From contig DXEM01000005.1 in assembly GCA_019114985.1 (NCBI GenBank), forward strand, positions 36,790 to 100,789: 64,000 nt of DNA. The letters run 5' to 3'. Made by a program: the position numbers and the translations under genes. The notes beneath the pieces were generated by a model, which had not been told where the DNA came from, ran no database searches, and saw only the letters and a list, made by a program, of their open reading frames with translations. Positions 9,822 through 18,397 of the stretch are shown here, piece after piece. Numbering within the stretch: position 1 is the first letter of the stretch; each line of letters starts with the position of its first letter. The DNA comes from Candidatus Anaerostipes excrementavium (GTDB lineage Bacteria; Bacillota; Clostridia; Lachnospirales; Lachnospiraceae).

Positions 9822-10679
9822 ATGAAGAATCGCGAGAAACTAAAAGAGAAAAAGAGGGTCGTCGTGAAAGTGGGGACGTCCTCTCTGATCCATAAAAAGA
9901 CCGGAAATATTAATTTGTTTCGTTTAGAGAAGCTGGTTCGGGTTTTGACAGATCTGCACAACAGCGGAAAGGATGTCATACTGGTATCTTCCGGAGCAAT
10001 CGGAGTTGGGTTTAAAGCTTTGGGGCTTCCGGGACGGCCGGATTCTCTGCCGCTGAAACAGGCTTGTTCTGCAGTGGGACAGGGGCAGCTCATGATGATC
10101 TATCAGAAATTGTTTTCGGAGTATAACCAGGGATCGGCGCAGATTTTGATCACAAAAGAGACAATGTTGAACGATGAACGCAGATTTAATGCGAAGAATA
10201 CCTTTGAGCAGCTGCTGGAACTTGGAGTGATTCCAATTGTAAATGAGAACGATACGGTATCAACAGAGGAAATTGAGTTTGGGGATAACGATACCCTCTC
10301 TGCAGTTGTGACCTCTGTAGTCGGAGCAGATCTTTTGATCCTGCTGACCGACATCGATGGATTGTATACAGATGATCCCCATAAGAATCCAAAGGCGAAA
10401 CTAATCTTGGAAGTACCGGAGATTGATGAAAAGATAGAAAATATGGCAAAAGGAGCAGTAACCAAGGTCGGGACCGGAGGTATGGCGACAAAGATCGCTG
10501 CGGCTAATATCGTTACCGATGCGGGAGCCGACATGGTGATTGTCAACAGCGACAATTTGAATAATGTCAACCGAGTCATCGAAGGAAAAGAGATCGGGAC
10601 CCTGTTTTTAGCACATAAACGCAAAGATTTTGATTTTAAGAAATATTTATTAGAAAGACCGTATTTTCAGAAAGGATAG
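9822..10679 (+). CDS. proB: Glutamate 5-kinase
   Basis: 285 residues, an amino-acid-kinase fold catalysing the first step of proline synthesis (L-glutamate to gamma-glutamyl phosphate). Motifs visible: VVVKVGTSSL at the N-terminus, VSSGAIGVG, NENDTVSTEEIEFGDND and LLTDIDGLYTDDP. It lacks the C-terminal PUA domain of the roughly 367-residue E. coli enzyme, as in many Clostridia. GGAGATAAGG precedes the ATG. It forms an operon with the DUF896 gene (7 bases downstream) and proA. Confidence 0.95.
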   Translation: MKNREKLKEKKRVVVKVGTSSLIHKKTGNINLFRLEKLVRVLTDLHNSGKDVILVSSGAIGVGFKALGLPGRPDSLPLKQACSAVGQGQLMMIYQKLFSEYNQGSAQILITKETMLNDERRFNAKNTFEQLLELGVIPIVNENDTVSTEEIEFGDNDTLSAVVTSVVGADLLILLTDIDGLYTDDPHKNPKAKLILEVPEIDEKIENMAKGAVTKVGTGGMATKIAAANIVTDAGADMVIVNSDNLNNVNRVIEGKEIGTLFLAHKRKDFDFKKYLLERPYFQKG

Positions 10680-10686
10680 AAAAGAA

Positions 10687-10896
10687 ATGGATGCAAAAAA
10701 GATTCAGAGAATCAATGAACTTTATCATTTGGATAAGTCGGTAGGGCTTACGCCTCAGCAGAAAAAAGAACAAAAAAAGCTTCGTGCAGAATATATTCAG
10801 GCTGTCCGGGCCAATTTGAGAGGGCAGCTTAACAACATCAGCATTCAAAATGAGGATGGATCTGTCACTCCGCTGAAACCAAAAGGAAAAAATTAG
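10687..10896 (+). CDS. DUF896 (YnzC/UPF0291) family small protein
   Basis: 69 residues matching the DUF896 pattern: an N-terminal helical hairpin ([29 protein letters not shown]) and the segment [19 protein letters not shown], quoted in parts. The family in Bacillus includes YnzC, a small helical cytosolic protein, with SOS-linked YneA/YneB neighbours but no firm function. Here it lies between proB and proA, 7 bases after one and 26 before the other, and so must be co-expressed with them. Confidence 0.85.
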   Translation: MDAKKIQRINELYHLDKSVGLTPQQKKEQKKLRAEYIQAVRANLRGQLNNISIQNEDGSVTPLKPKGKN

Positions 10897-10922
10897 CAAC
10901 TATGATGCAAGGAGGTATATTT

Positions 10923-12164
10923 ATGTTAGAACAGCTGGGAAAACAGGCAAAAGAAGCTTCGGTAATTCTTGGAACTGCCGGAATTCTTGACAAGAATGCG
11001 GCGCTTAAGGAAACGGCGCAGGAGCTTGTAAAGGAACAAGCCTATATTTTGTCTGAAAATGAAAAAGACGTAGAAAACGCAAGAAAGAATGGAATGACAG
11101 AAGCGCTGATTGATCGCTTGTCTCTGACGCCGGAGCGAATTGAGGGAATGGCAGAAGGAATCCGTCAGGTGGCAGAACTGGACGATCCGATTGGATCTGT
11201 GAAATACATGAAACCAGCTCCAAATGGAATGTTGATTGGGGAAAAAATTGTACCTCTTGGAGTGGTAGGAATCATATATGAGTCCAGACCGAATGTAACA
11301 GCAGATGCTTTCGCACTTTGTTTCAAGACCGGGAATGCCTGCCTCCTGCGCGGCGGAAGTGATGCGATTCACTCTAACTTGGCGATTACAAAAACGATTC
11401 AGAAAGCATTGGAAGCGTGCGGAATGCCGAAGTACAGCATTCAGCTGTTAGAGGATACAAGCCGTGAGACAGCGACAAAGATGATGCAGCTAAACGAGTA
11501 TCTGGATGTGCTGATTCCAAGAGGCGGCGCAGGACTGATTCAAAGCGTGGTAAAAAACAGTACGGTGCCGGTGATTGAAACAGGTACGGGAAATTGCCAT
11601 ATTTATGTGGATAAAGATGCAGATAAAGACATGGCAGTGAAACTGATTGTCAACGCTAAGACACAGCGTCTTGGGACATGCAACACCTGCGAATCCCTTG
11701 TCTTCCACAAAGATATCGCAGAAAGCCATGGATCGGCGATTATTGAAGCTTTGCTGGAAAAAGGAGTGGAAGTCCGTGGAGATGAGACTGTCTGTGCACT
11801 GAATCCAAAAGTTATTCCGGCGACAGAAGAAGACTGGGGAACGGAGTATCTGGATGCAATCATCTCGATCAAAACAGTGGATGATTTCGATGCTGCGGTG
11901 AAACATATTAATCATTACAATACCGGACATTCCGAAGCAATCGTTACCGATAACTATCAGGCCGCCCAGGCATTTTTGGAAAAAATCGATGCGGCAGCAG
12001 TTTATGTCAATGCTTCTACCAGATTCACGGACGGGTTTGAGTTTGGGTTTGGAGCAGAGATTGGAATCAGTACCCAGAAGATTCATGCAAGGGGACCGAT
12101 GGGATTGTCTGCGCTGACGACAACGAAGTTCATCATTTACGGCAATGGACAGATTCGTCAGTAG
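10923..12164 (+). CDS. proA: Gamma-glutamyl phosphate reductase
   Basis: 413 residues, the standard length. It performs the second step of proline synthesis, NADPH reduction of gamma-glutamyl phosphate to the semialdehyde. The aldehyde-dehydrogenase-like fold shows [32 protein letters not shown], and the catalytic cysteine region [10 protein letters not shown] (two Cys; by family pattern the second is the nucleophile). The start at 10923 is set by AGGAGG nine bases upstream; an upstream ATG at 10902 lacks such a site. Last gene of the proB-DUF896-proA operon. Confidence 0.95.
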   Translation: MLEQLGKQAKEASVILGTAGILDKNAALKETAQELVKEQAYILSENEKDVENARKNGMTEALIDRLSLTPERIEGMAEGIRQVAELDDPIGSVKYMKPAPNGMLIGEKIVPLGVVGIIYESRPNVTADAFALCFKTGNACLLRGGSDAIHSNLAITKTIQKALEACGMPKYSIQLLEDTSRETATKMMQLNEYLDVLIPRGGAGLIQSVVKNSTVPVIETGTGNCHIYVDKDADKDMAVKLIVNAKTQRLGTCNTCESLVFHKDIAESHGSAIIEALLEKGVEVRGDETVCALNPKVIPATEEDWGTEYLDAIISIKTVDDFDAAVKHINHYNTGHSEAIVTDNYQAAQAFLEKIDAAAVYVNASTRFTDGFEFGFGAEIGISTQKIHARGPMGLSALTTTKFIIYGNGQIRQ

Positions 12165-12202
12165 GCTGCGGTAAAGATTTGTAAAGAGAAGCGAAAAAAA
12201 TG

Positions 12203-12231
12203 TTGAAATATCTGTGAATTTATGATATTGT
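12203..12231 (+). promoter_or_regulatory. Probable rnf operon promoter
   Basis: TTGAAA (12203-12208), a 17-bp spacer and TATTGT (12226-12231). The transcript would begin near 12238 and give a leader of about 215 bases before rsxC that includes the hairpin at 12246-12274. Confidence 0.5.
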
Positions 12232-12245
12232 AATAAATGGTTTCG

Positions 12246-12274
12246 AAGGAGTTTTCATTTTATGAAAGCTCCTT
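12246..12274 (+). terminator. Hairpin with short T tail, terminator or attenuator before rsxC
   Basis: A 13-bp stem (12246-12258 with 12262-12274, one G:T pair) with a three-base loop, followed by TTATTGTTGG. It could end proA transcription, but it lies downstream of a good promoter candidate and so could also attenuate the rnf transcript. Confidence 0.6.
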
Positions 12275-12452
12275 TTATTGTTGGAATGGGAAATATTTCC
12301 AATAATCGGAATAAAAACTTCTTTAAGTGAGACGGTCGTATAGATTTTAAAAGGAGAAGATTGTTTGAAATCCGGTACATTGATTGATTTTCTTCGGCAA
12401 AAATCTTATGATAATCATGAATGAGAAAAAAGAAAAGAAAGGAAGGCTTAAA

Positions 12453-13769
12453 ATGGCATTGTTTACATTTAGCGGCGGAGTACATCCGGATGATGGAAAA
12501 GAATATGCGAAAAATTCGCCAATCACCGAATATCTGCCAAAAGGAGATGTTGTTTTACCTGTAGGACAACATATCGGCGCCCCTGCGAAACCAATCGTAA
12601 GCAAGGGTGATTATGTGCTTGCGGGTCAGAAAGTTGCAGAAGCTGGAGGATTTGTATCAGCGAATATCTTTAGTTCTGTTTCCGGAACCGTAAAATCGAT
12701 TGAGCCAAGAGTAACTCCTGCGGGTACAAAGGTAAATGCAATCGTAATTGAGAATGACGGAGAATTTAAGGAGGCTGCATTTCAGGCAAAACCTTATGAT
12801 TCCATGTCAAAAGAAGAGGTATTGGATGCAATCAAGGAAGCCGGTATCGTAGGTTTGGGAGGTGCCGGATTCCCGACGCATGTAAAATTGGCTCCAAAGA
12901 ACCCGGATGAGATCGAATACATCATTGTCAATGGCGCAGAGTGTGAACCTTATATCACAGGCGATTACCGGATTCTGATGGAAACACCGGAACTGGTCAT
13001 TGAAGGACTGAATATTGTACTGGATCTGTTCCCGAAGGCAAAAGGAATCATCGGAATTGAGGATAATAAAAAAGATGCGATTGCGAAGATGGAATCCCTT
13101 GTAAAAGGTGACAGCAGAATCAGTGTTGCTCCTTTAAAAACAAAGTATCCACAGGGAGCGGAGCGTTCTTTAATCTACGCAACAACAGGCAGAAGCATCA
13201 ATTCCAGCATGCTTCCGGCAGATGCGGGATGTATTGTAGATAACGTTGCAACGATTACAGCGATTAAAGAAGCAGTAAAAGACGGAAAACCTCTTTTCTC
13301 ACGTGTTGTAACAGTGACTGGGGATGCCATTGCGAATCCTGGCAACTTCCTGGTTCGTACAGGAACCAATGTGAACGAACTGATCGAAGCTGCAGGAGGA
13401 TTTAAGAATCAGCCGGAAAAAGTAATTTCCGGAGGTCCGATGATGGGTATGGCAATGTTTACGACAGATGTACCGGCGGTCAAGACATTTTCATGTTTCC
13501 TGGCAATGACAAAAGATGAAGTCTCTGCCAATCAGCCAAGCAACTGTATCCGATGCGGAAGATGTGTCAGTGTCTGTCCGCAGAAGCTGATGCCGATGAA
13601 GTTATCTGTGCTTGCCGATCATCAGGAATTTGATGAATTTGAAAAGCTGCACGGAGCAGAATGCGTGGAGTGCGGATCTTGTTCTTATATCTGTCCGGCA
13701 AAACGTAATCTTGCCCAGTCTATGAAGACAGGTCGAAAACAGGTATTAGCAAACCGTAGAAAGAAATAA
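12453..13769 (+). CDS. rsxC: Rnf complex subunit C (Na+/H+-translocating ferredoxin:NAD+ oxidoreductase)
   Basis: 438 residues. Peripheral NADH-binding subunit of the Rnf complex, which moves electrons between reduced ferredoxin and NAD+ and pumps ions. Visible: the Rossmann/FMN region with GLGGAGFPTHVKL and NGAECEPYIT, and two [4Fe-4S] motifs, CIRCGRCVSVCP (about 364) and CVECGSCSYICP (about 404). ATG 12453 is preceded by GGAAGG; a longer frame from 12384 is A-rich and lacks a ribosome site. First gene of rsxCDGEAB. Confidence 0.95.
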   Translation: MALFTFSGGVHPDDGKEYAKNSPITEYLPKGDVVLPVGQHIGAPAKPIVSKGDYVLAGQKVAEAGGFVSANIFSSVSGTVKSIEPRVTPAGTKVNAIVIENDGEFKEAAFQAKPYDSMSKEEVLDAIKEAGIVGLGGAGFPTHVKLAPKNPDEIEYIIVNGAECEPYITGDYRILMETPELVIEGLNIVLDLFPKAKGIIGIEDNKKDAIAKMESLVKGDSRISVAPLKTKYPQGAERSLIYATTGRSINSSMLPADAGCIVDNVATITAIKEAVKDGKPLFSRVVTVTGDAIANPGNFLVRTGTNVNELIEAAGGFKNQPEKVISGGPMMGMAMFTTDVPAVKTFSCFLAMTKDEVSANQPSNCIRCGRCVSVCPQKLMPMKLSVLADHQEFDEFEKLHGAECVECGSCSYICPAKRNLAQSMKTGRKQVLANRRKK

Positions 13770-13784
13770 AGGAGAGAGATACAT

Positions 13785-14732
13785 ATGAGCGAATCATTAT
13801 ATCATGTGTCAGCCAACCCTCATGTCAGGGATCATGGCTCCACACAGAAGATTATGCTGGATGTCATAATCGCATTATTGCCCGCTACGATCTTTGGTAT
13901 CTATATCTTTGGCGTGCCTGCGGCGAAAACGATTGTTATTTCCGTCGTTACCTGCGTTGCGGCAGAATATATTTACCAAAAACTGATGAAACAGCCGATT
14001 ACCATACAGGATCTGAGTGCTGCCCTGACCGGTCTTTTGCTGGCTCTGAATCTGCCGTCTGAAGTACCGTTTTGGATGCCGATCTTAGGTGGATTTTTTG
14101 CAATTATTGTTGTAAAACAGTTATTCGGAGGCTTGGGACAGAACTTTATGAACCCTGCGCTTGGTGCCAGATGTTTCCTGATGATTTCCTTCGCTGCAAG
14201 AATGACGACCTTTACTTATGATGGTGTGACGACAGCGACACCGATGGCTTCCTTAAAAGCAGGAGAAGCAGTCGATGTATTAAAATTATTCGAAGGATTT
14301 ATTCCGGGTACGATCGGAGAGACTTCTGCGCTCCTTCTGATCATCGGAGGAATTTATCTGGTTGCACGTAAGGTGATTTCACCGATTATTCCTTGTGTTT
14401 ACGTTGCAACAGTTGCCGTTTTCGTAGCGATTTTCGGCGGACATGGCCTGGATCTTTCATTTATTGCGTCCCATTTGTTCGGAGGCGGATTGATGCTTGG
14501 TGCGATCTTCATGGCAACTGACTATGTAACATCACCAATCACAGATAAAGGAAAAGTAATTTATGGAATAATTCTTGGTATTCTGACAGGCGTTTTCCGT
14601 TTGTTCGGACCAATGTCAGAGGGAGTTTCTTACTCTATCATTATTGCCAATATTTTGGTTCCTTTGATTGAGAAAGTAACCGTTCCTGTTCCGTTTGGAA
14701 TTACAAAGAAGGGAGGAAAGAGCAATGAATAA
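13785..14732 (+). CDS. rsxD: Rnf complex subunit D
   Basis: 315 residues, an integral membrane subunit with roughly nine or ten helices. The covalent-FMN region DGVTTATPMASLKAG holds the conserved Thr (about residues 145-160). GLGQNFMNPALGARCFL is a family signature. Its last 8 bases overlap rsxG. Confidence 0.95.
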   Translation: MSESLYHVSANPHVRDHGSTQKIMLDVIIALLPATIFGIYIFGVPAAKTIVISVVTCVAAEYIYQKLMKQPITIQDLSAALTGLLLALNLPSEVPFWMPILGGFFAIIVVKQLFGGLGQNFMNPALGARCFLMISFAARMTTFTYDGVTTATPMASLKAGEAVDVLKLFEGFIPGTIGETSALLLIIGGIYLVARKVISPIIPCVYVATVAVFVAIFGGHGLDLSFIASHLFGGGLMLGAIFMATDYVTSPITDKGKVIYGIILGILTGVFRLFGPMSEGVSYSIIIANILVPLIEKVTVPVPFGITKKGGKSNE

Positions 14733-15336
14733 GAGCATTATTTCTGATTGTATCAAATTATGCGTTATCACTGTAATTGCCGGTTTCCTTCTTGGTCTGG
14801 TATATAACGTAACCAAAGCGCCGATTGCGGCACAGCAGGAAAAAACAAAGCAAGAGGCTTACAAAGCTGTATTTGAAGACGCAGCAGAGTTTCAGGCAAT
14901 GGACATCGATGAAAAAGATATTTCCAAAGTTCTTGATGAAAATGGATTGGGACAGAATACTATTACTGAGATTGCCGAGGCAGTAGACAAAGACGGAAAT
15001 GTTATCGGACATGTATTTTCCGTAACAAATCCGGAAGGCTATGGCGGTGATATCTCTCTTTCTGTAGGTGTAAGATCTGATGGAACCGTTAACGGATATG
15101 AGACACTGTCCATCAGCGAAACGGCCGGTCTTGGTATGAAAGCAACAGAAGACGAGTTTAAGAGCAATTTCAAAAATAAAAAGGCAGATACATTTGAGGT
15201 CGTGAAAGATGGATCCGGAGCGAATGATGACGCTAAAGTGGATGCCATCAGCGGAGCGACAATTACAAGCCGTGCTGTGACCAGCGGTGTTAACAGCTGC
15301 GTCGCATACGCAAACAGCCTGAAGGGAGGGGAATAA
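14725..15336 (+). CDS. rsxG: Rnf complex subunit G (FMN-binding)
   Basis: 203 residues: one N-terminal membrane anchor (LCVITVIAGFLLGLVYNV), then an extracytoplasmic FMN_bind domain. The flavinylation motif SGATITSRAV (about residue 175) carries the Thr that binds FMN through a phosphoester. ATG 14725 is chosen because GGGAGG precedes it; a longer in-frame start at 14695 would lie within rsxD. Confidence 0.93.
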   Translation: MNKSIISDCIKLCVITVIAGFLLGLVYNVTKAPIAAQQEKTKQEAYKAVFEDAAEFQAMDIDEKDISKVLDENGLGQNTITEIAEAVDKDGNVIGHVFSVTNPEGYGGDISLSVGVRSDGTVNGYETLSISETAGLGMKATEDEFKSNFKNKKADTFEVVKDGSGANDDAKVDAISGATITSRAVTSGVNSCVAYANSLKGGE

Positions 15337-15339
15337 AAC

Positions 15340-16053
15340 ATGAAAACAAATCCGATCGAGCGTTTGATCAACGGTATCATTAAAGAAAATCCAACCTTCG
15401 TTTTAACACTGGGTATGTGTCCGACGCTGGCGGTTACCACATCTGCGATCAATGGTGTAGGAATGGGACTTTCCACAACCGTCGTTTTGATGTTTTCCAA
15501 CATGGTGATTTCCGCACTTCGGAACATTATTCCTGATCGTGCCAGAATCCCGGGATATATTGTAGTCATCGCGTCTCTGGTAACGATCGTGCAGTTTTTG
15601 CTGGAAGGATATGTTCCATCTGTTTATTCTGCATTGGGACTTTATATTCCGCTGATCGTTGTAAACTGTATTATCCTTGGACGTGCAGAAGCATTTGCTG
15701 CAAAAAATAATCCAATCAATTCTTTCTTTGACGGACTCGGAATGGGATTTGGATTTACCATTGCCCTGACTTTGATTGGAGCATTCCGAGAGATCCTGGG
15801 TGCAGGACAGATCTTTGGCATGCAGGTGATGCCGGCGTCCTATGAGCCAATCACGATTTTCATTCTGGCGCCGGGAGCATTCTTTGTTCTGGCATGCCTG
15901 ATTGCGGCTCAGAACAAGATCAGAAATAAGAAAATTGAGAAAGGTCTTCCGGTACATCCTTCTGCAGGATGCGGAGACTGTGCATCTTGCGGAAACCATG
16001 CCTGCGGTACAAGATTCTTTAATCTTGATGCGGATCAGAAGAAAGAAAATTAA
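15340..16053 (+). CDS. rsxE: Rnf complex subunit E with cysteine-rich C-terminal tail
   Basis: 237 residues; six membrane helices similar to subunit A (LGMCPTLAVTTSAINGVGMG, LGLYIPLIVVNCIILGRAEA in parts). Compared with roughly 200 residues in Proteobacteria, it has an extra hydrophilic tail beginning near KIRNKKIEKGL. That tail holds five Cys (GCGDCASCGNHACG). The tail is probably cytoplasmic and might bind a metal; I infer no more than that. Confidence 0.93.
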   Translation: MKTNPIERLINGIIKENPTFVLTLGMCPTLAVTTSAINGVGMGLSTTVVLMFSNMVISALRNIIPDRARIPGYIVVIASLVTIVQFLLEGYVPSVYSALGLYIPLIVVNCIILGRAEAFAAKNNPINSFFDGLGMGFGFTIALTLIGAFREILGAGQIFGMQVMPASYEPITIFILAPGAFFVLACLIAAQNKIRNKKIEKGLPVHPSAGCGDCASCGNHACGTRFFNLDADQKKEN

Positions 16054-16064
16054 GGAGGATACAT

Positions 16065-16640
16065 ATGAAGGAATTATTGTTAATTGCCATAGGTTCAGCA
16101 TTGGTAAATAACGTTGTATTGAGCCAGTTCCTTGGATTATGTCCTTTCCTTGGTGTTTCTAAAAAAATAGAAACCGCAGGAGGAATGGGAGTTGCTGTAA
16201 TCTTCGTTATTACCATTGCATCAGCGGTAACGAATTTGATCTATACATTTATATTGGTGCCGACTGGTTTGGAATATCTGGATACCATCGTATTTATTTT
16301 AGTTATCGCGGCGCTTGTACAGTTCGTAGAATTGGTATTAAAGAAATCTATGCCTTCCTTATATGAGGCATTGGGAGTTTATCTTCCTTTGATTACAACG
16401 AACTGCGCGGTACTTGGTGTCGCTTTGACAAATGTTCAGAATGGCTATGGGTTTGCAGCCAGTGTCATAAATGGAATCGGTATCTCTGTAGGATTTACGA
16501 TTGCGATCGTAATTCTGGCAGGTATCCGTGAGAGAAATGAACACAACAATATACCGGAATCTTTTAAAGGAATGCCGATTACTCTCGTAACCGCCGGGCT
16601 GATGGCAATCGCTTTCTTTGGATTCTCAGGAATCATATAG
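16065..16640 (+). CDS. rsxA: Rnf complex subunit A
   Basis: 191 residues, six membrane helices, homologous to RsxE. The N-terminal NNVVLSQFLGLCPFLGVSKK contains the conserved Cys thought to help hold the in-membrane [2Fe-2S] cluster with RsxE. Preceded by AAGGAGG. Confidence 0.95.
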   Translation: MKELLLIAIGSALVNNVVLSQFLGLCPFLGVSKKIETAGGMGVAVIFVITIASAVTNLIYTFILVPTGLEYLDTIVFILVIAALVQFVELVLKKSMPSLYEALGVYLPLITTNCAVLGVALTNVQNGYGFAASVINGIGISVGFTIAIVILAGIRERNEHNNIPESFKGMPITLVTAGLMAIAFFGFSGII

Positions 16641-16652
16641 GAGGTAGATGGA

Positions 16653-17477
16653 ATGGATGTAACAGCGATTATTCTGGCGGCTGTTGTCGTTGGAGGAACC
16701 GGACTGATCATTGCGATACTGCTTGGAATTGCTTCCGAGAAATTTAAAGTTCCTGTTGACGAAAAAGAGGTTGCGATTCGAGCAGAGCTTCCAGGAAATA
16801 ACTGCGGAGGATGTGGTTATGCAGGATGTGACGGACTTGCAGCAGCAATCGCAGCAGGAGAGGCACCGGTCAATGCATGTCCGGTCGGCGGAGCGCCAGT
16901 GGCAGAGAAAATCAGCGAAATCATGGGTGTAGAAGCCGGAGATTTTGTAAAAATGACAGCATTTGTAAAATGTGCCGGAACTTGTGAAAAAGCCGGAGAT
17001 AAATTCAAATATACCGGAATCGAGACTTGTATCGATGCGGCAAACGTACCGGGCGGCGGACCAAAAGGATGCGAATACGGATGCATCGGTTATGGAAGCT
17101 GTGCAGATGTTTGTCCGGAAGATGCGATTTCTATTATCAACGGAGTGGCATATGTGGATCAGGAAGCATGTGTTGCATGCGGCAAATGTGCGGATATCTG
17201 TCCAAAAGGACTGATCGAACTGGTGCCGTATGATAAGAAATGCCGTGTACAGTGCAGTTCCAAAGACTTTGGAAAAGCCGTAATGTCTGTATGTTCTGCC
17301 GGATGTATCGGATGCCGTGCCTGCGAAAGAGCCTGCAAGTTAGGTGCGATTACCGTAGAAAACAATATTGCGAAGATCGATTATGACAAATGTGTAGGCT
17401 GCGGATTATGTGCCGCAAAATGTCCGAAAGGCATTATCACAGGCAAGAGAGAACAGCCAAAGAAAAAAGAAGCATAA
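16653..17477 (+). CDS. rsxB: Rnf complex subunit B (multi-cluster ferredoxin-like)
   Basis: 274 residues: an N-terminal membrane helix, an Fe-S domain with NNCGGCGYAGCDGLA and CPVGG (residues about 48-72), then four ferredoxin-type motifs: CEYGCIGYGSCADVCP, CVACGKCADICP, CSAGCIGCRACERACK and CVGCGLCAAKCP. It is the entry point for ferredoxin electrons. Last gene of the operon, followed by a terminator. Confidence 0.95.
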   Translation: MDVTAIILAAVVVGGTGLIIAILLGIASEKFKVPVDEKEVAIRAELPGNNCGGCGYAGCDGLAAAIAAGEAPVNACPVGGAPVAEKISEIMGVEAGDFVKMTAFVKCAGTCEKAGDKFKYTGIETCIDAANVPGGGPKGCEYGCIGYGSCADVCPEDAISIINGVAYVDQEACVACGKCADICPKGLIELVPYDKKCRVQCSSKDFGKAVMSVCSAGCIGCRACERACKLGAITVENNIAKIDYDKCVGCGLCAAKCPKGIITGKREQPKKKEA

Positions 17478-17490
17478 CAAAAAATATGGG

Positions 17491-17525
17491 AAAAGAGAAG
17501 TCTGTCAGAGATTTCTCTTTTCTTT
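17491..17525 (+). terminator. Rho-independent terminator of the rnf operon
   Basis: AAAAGAGAA (17491-17499) pairs with TTCTCTTTT (17513-17521), followed by further T. Confidence 0.8.
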
Positions 17526-17576
17526 CATTTTGAGGAGAAAAGAGGAATAGATTATAAAAAAAGCAGGATGGTTCCT

Positions 17577-17828
17577 ATGAAGTTTCTTGAGCTGCGGCAA
17601 AAAGATGTGATTAACTGTAATACAGGAGAAAAACTGGGGTTTGTCATTGACTTGGAGTTTGAACCGAAAAGCGGCTGTATTACCTGCCTGATTGTCCCGC
17701 GCATCGGGAAGGGAATCCGGTGTTTTGGCAGAAACCAAGTATTTCGCATTCCCTATAAATGTGTGGTAAGAATCGGAAGAGATACGGTGCTGGTAGATAT
17801 TGATGAAAAACAGTGTTTGAAGTCATAA
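17577..17828 (+). CDS. YlmC/YmxH family PRC-barrel protein
   Basis: 83 residues. The pattern RQKDVINCNTGEKLGFVIDLE and the CLIVPR segment match the YlmC/YmxH sporulation-associated PRC-barrel family found in endospore formers. ATG 17577 is favoured over ATG 17568 because AGGA sits 8 bases upstream of it. It precedes nrdR, whose promoter overlaps its 3' end. Confidence 0.8.
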   Translation: MKFLELRQKDVINCNTGEKLGFVIDLEFEPKSGCITCLIVPRIGKGIRCFGRNQVFRIPYKCVVRIGRDTVLVDIDEKQCLKS

Positions 17829-17845
17829 TTGAAAAATGATATACT
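17817..17845 (+). promoter_or_regulatory. Promoter upstream of nrdR
   Basis: TTGAAG (17817-17822), a 17-bp spacer and TATACT (17840-17845). The -35 box overlaps the end of the YlmC-family gene. Confidence 0.55.
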
Positions 17846-17875
17846 GCAAGCAGAGAAAATTGGAGGTATAAGAAG

Positions 17876-18325
17876 ATGAAGTGTCCATACTGCGGAAGTG
17901 AAAGCTCCAGAGTCGTCGATTCCAGACCGTCAGAGGATTTGAATGCGATTCGAAGAAGAAGACAGTGCGATGACTGTGGAAAGCGATTTACAACCTATGA
18001 AAAGATTGAGACAGAACCATTGACGGTAATCAAGAAAGATAAGAGAAGACAGCCATTTGACCGGAATAAGATTCGTCATGGAATTGCCCAGTCTTGTTAT
18101 AAACTTCCTGTTTCCATCGATCAGATCGATCAGGCCGTGGATGAGATCGAGGCAAAGGTTTATAATCTGGGATTAAGAGAAGTGGAGACATCCCAGATCG
18201 GAGAAATTGTCATGGATAAGATCAAAGATCTGGATGAGGTCGCTTATGTGCGATTTGCGGCGATTTATCGTGAATTTAAAGATGTGAATACATTTATGAG
18301 CGAGCTGAAGAAATTATTAAAATAA
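17876..18325 (+). CDS. nrdR: Transcriptional repressor NrdR
   Basis: 149 residues, the standard length. Zinc ribbon with C3, C6, C31 and C34 and the RRRRQC DNA-contact stretch, then an ATP-cone (VIKKDKRRQPFDRNKI to about residue 140). It represses ribonucleotide reductase operons by sensing ATP/dATP. Start set by GGAGG. Confidence 0.95.
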   Translation: MKCPYCGSESSRVVDSRPSEDLNAIRRRRQCDDCGKRFTTYEKIETEPLTVIKKDKRRQPFDRNKIRHGIAQSCYKLPVSIDQIDQAVDEIEAKVYNLGLREVETSQIGEIVMDKIKDLDEVAYVRFAAIYREFKDVNTFMSELKKLLK

Positions 18326-18372
18326 TTGTAAATATTTTCCTGATATGATAATATAATACTATCATTTTGGAG

Positions 18373-18389
18373 CCTTCCGGGAAGGAAGG
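18373..18389 (+). promoter_or_regulatory. Hairpin occluding the yifB ribosome site
   Basis: CCTTCC (18373-18378) can pair with GGAAGG (18384-18389), which overlaps the GGAAGGAAGGAG ribosome site of the next gene (ATG 18398). In RNA this 6-bp GC-containing stem with a 5-base loop could lower translation. Confidence 0.35.
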
Positions 18390-18397
18390 AGTCGATT

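Noticed and set aside
11490..12086. 198-residue minus-strand open frame opposite proA
   Set aside because: Lies wholly within a clearly functional proA and shows no recognisable domain.
15403..16101. 232-residue minus-strand open frame opposite rsxE
   Set aside because: A mirror of a conserved plus-strand membrane gene; rich in Cys, His and Ser as shadow frames are, with no start signals.
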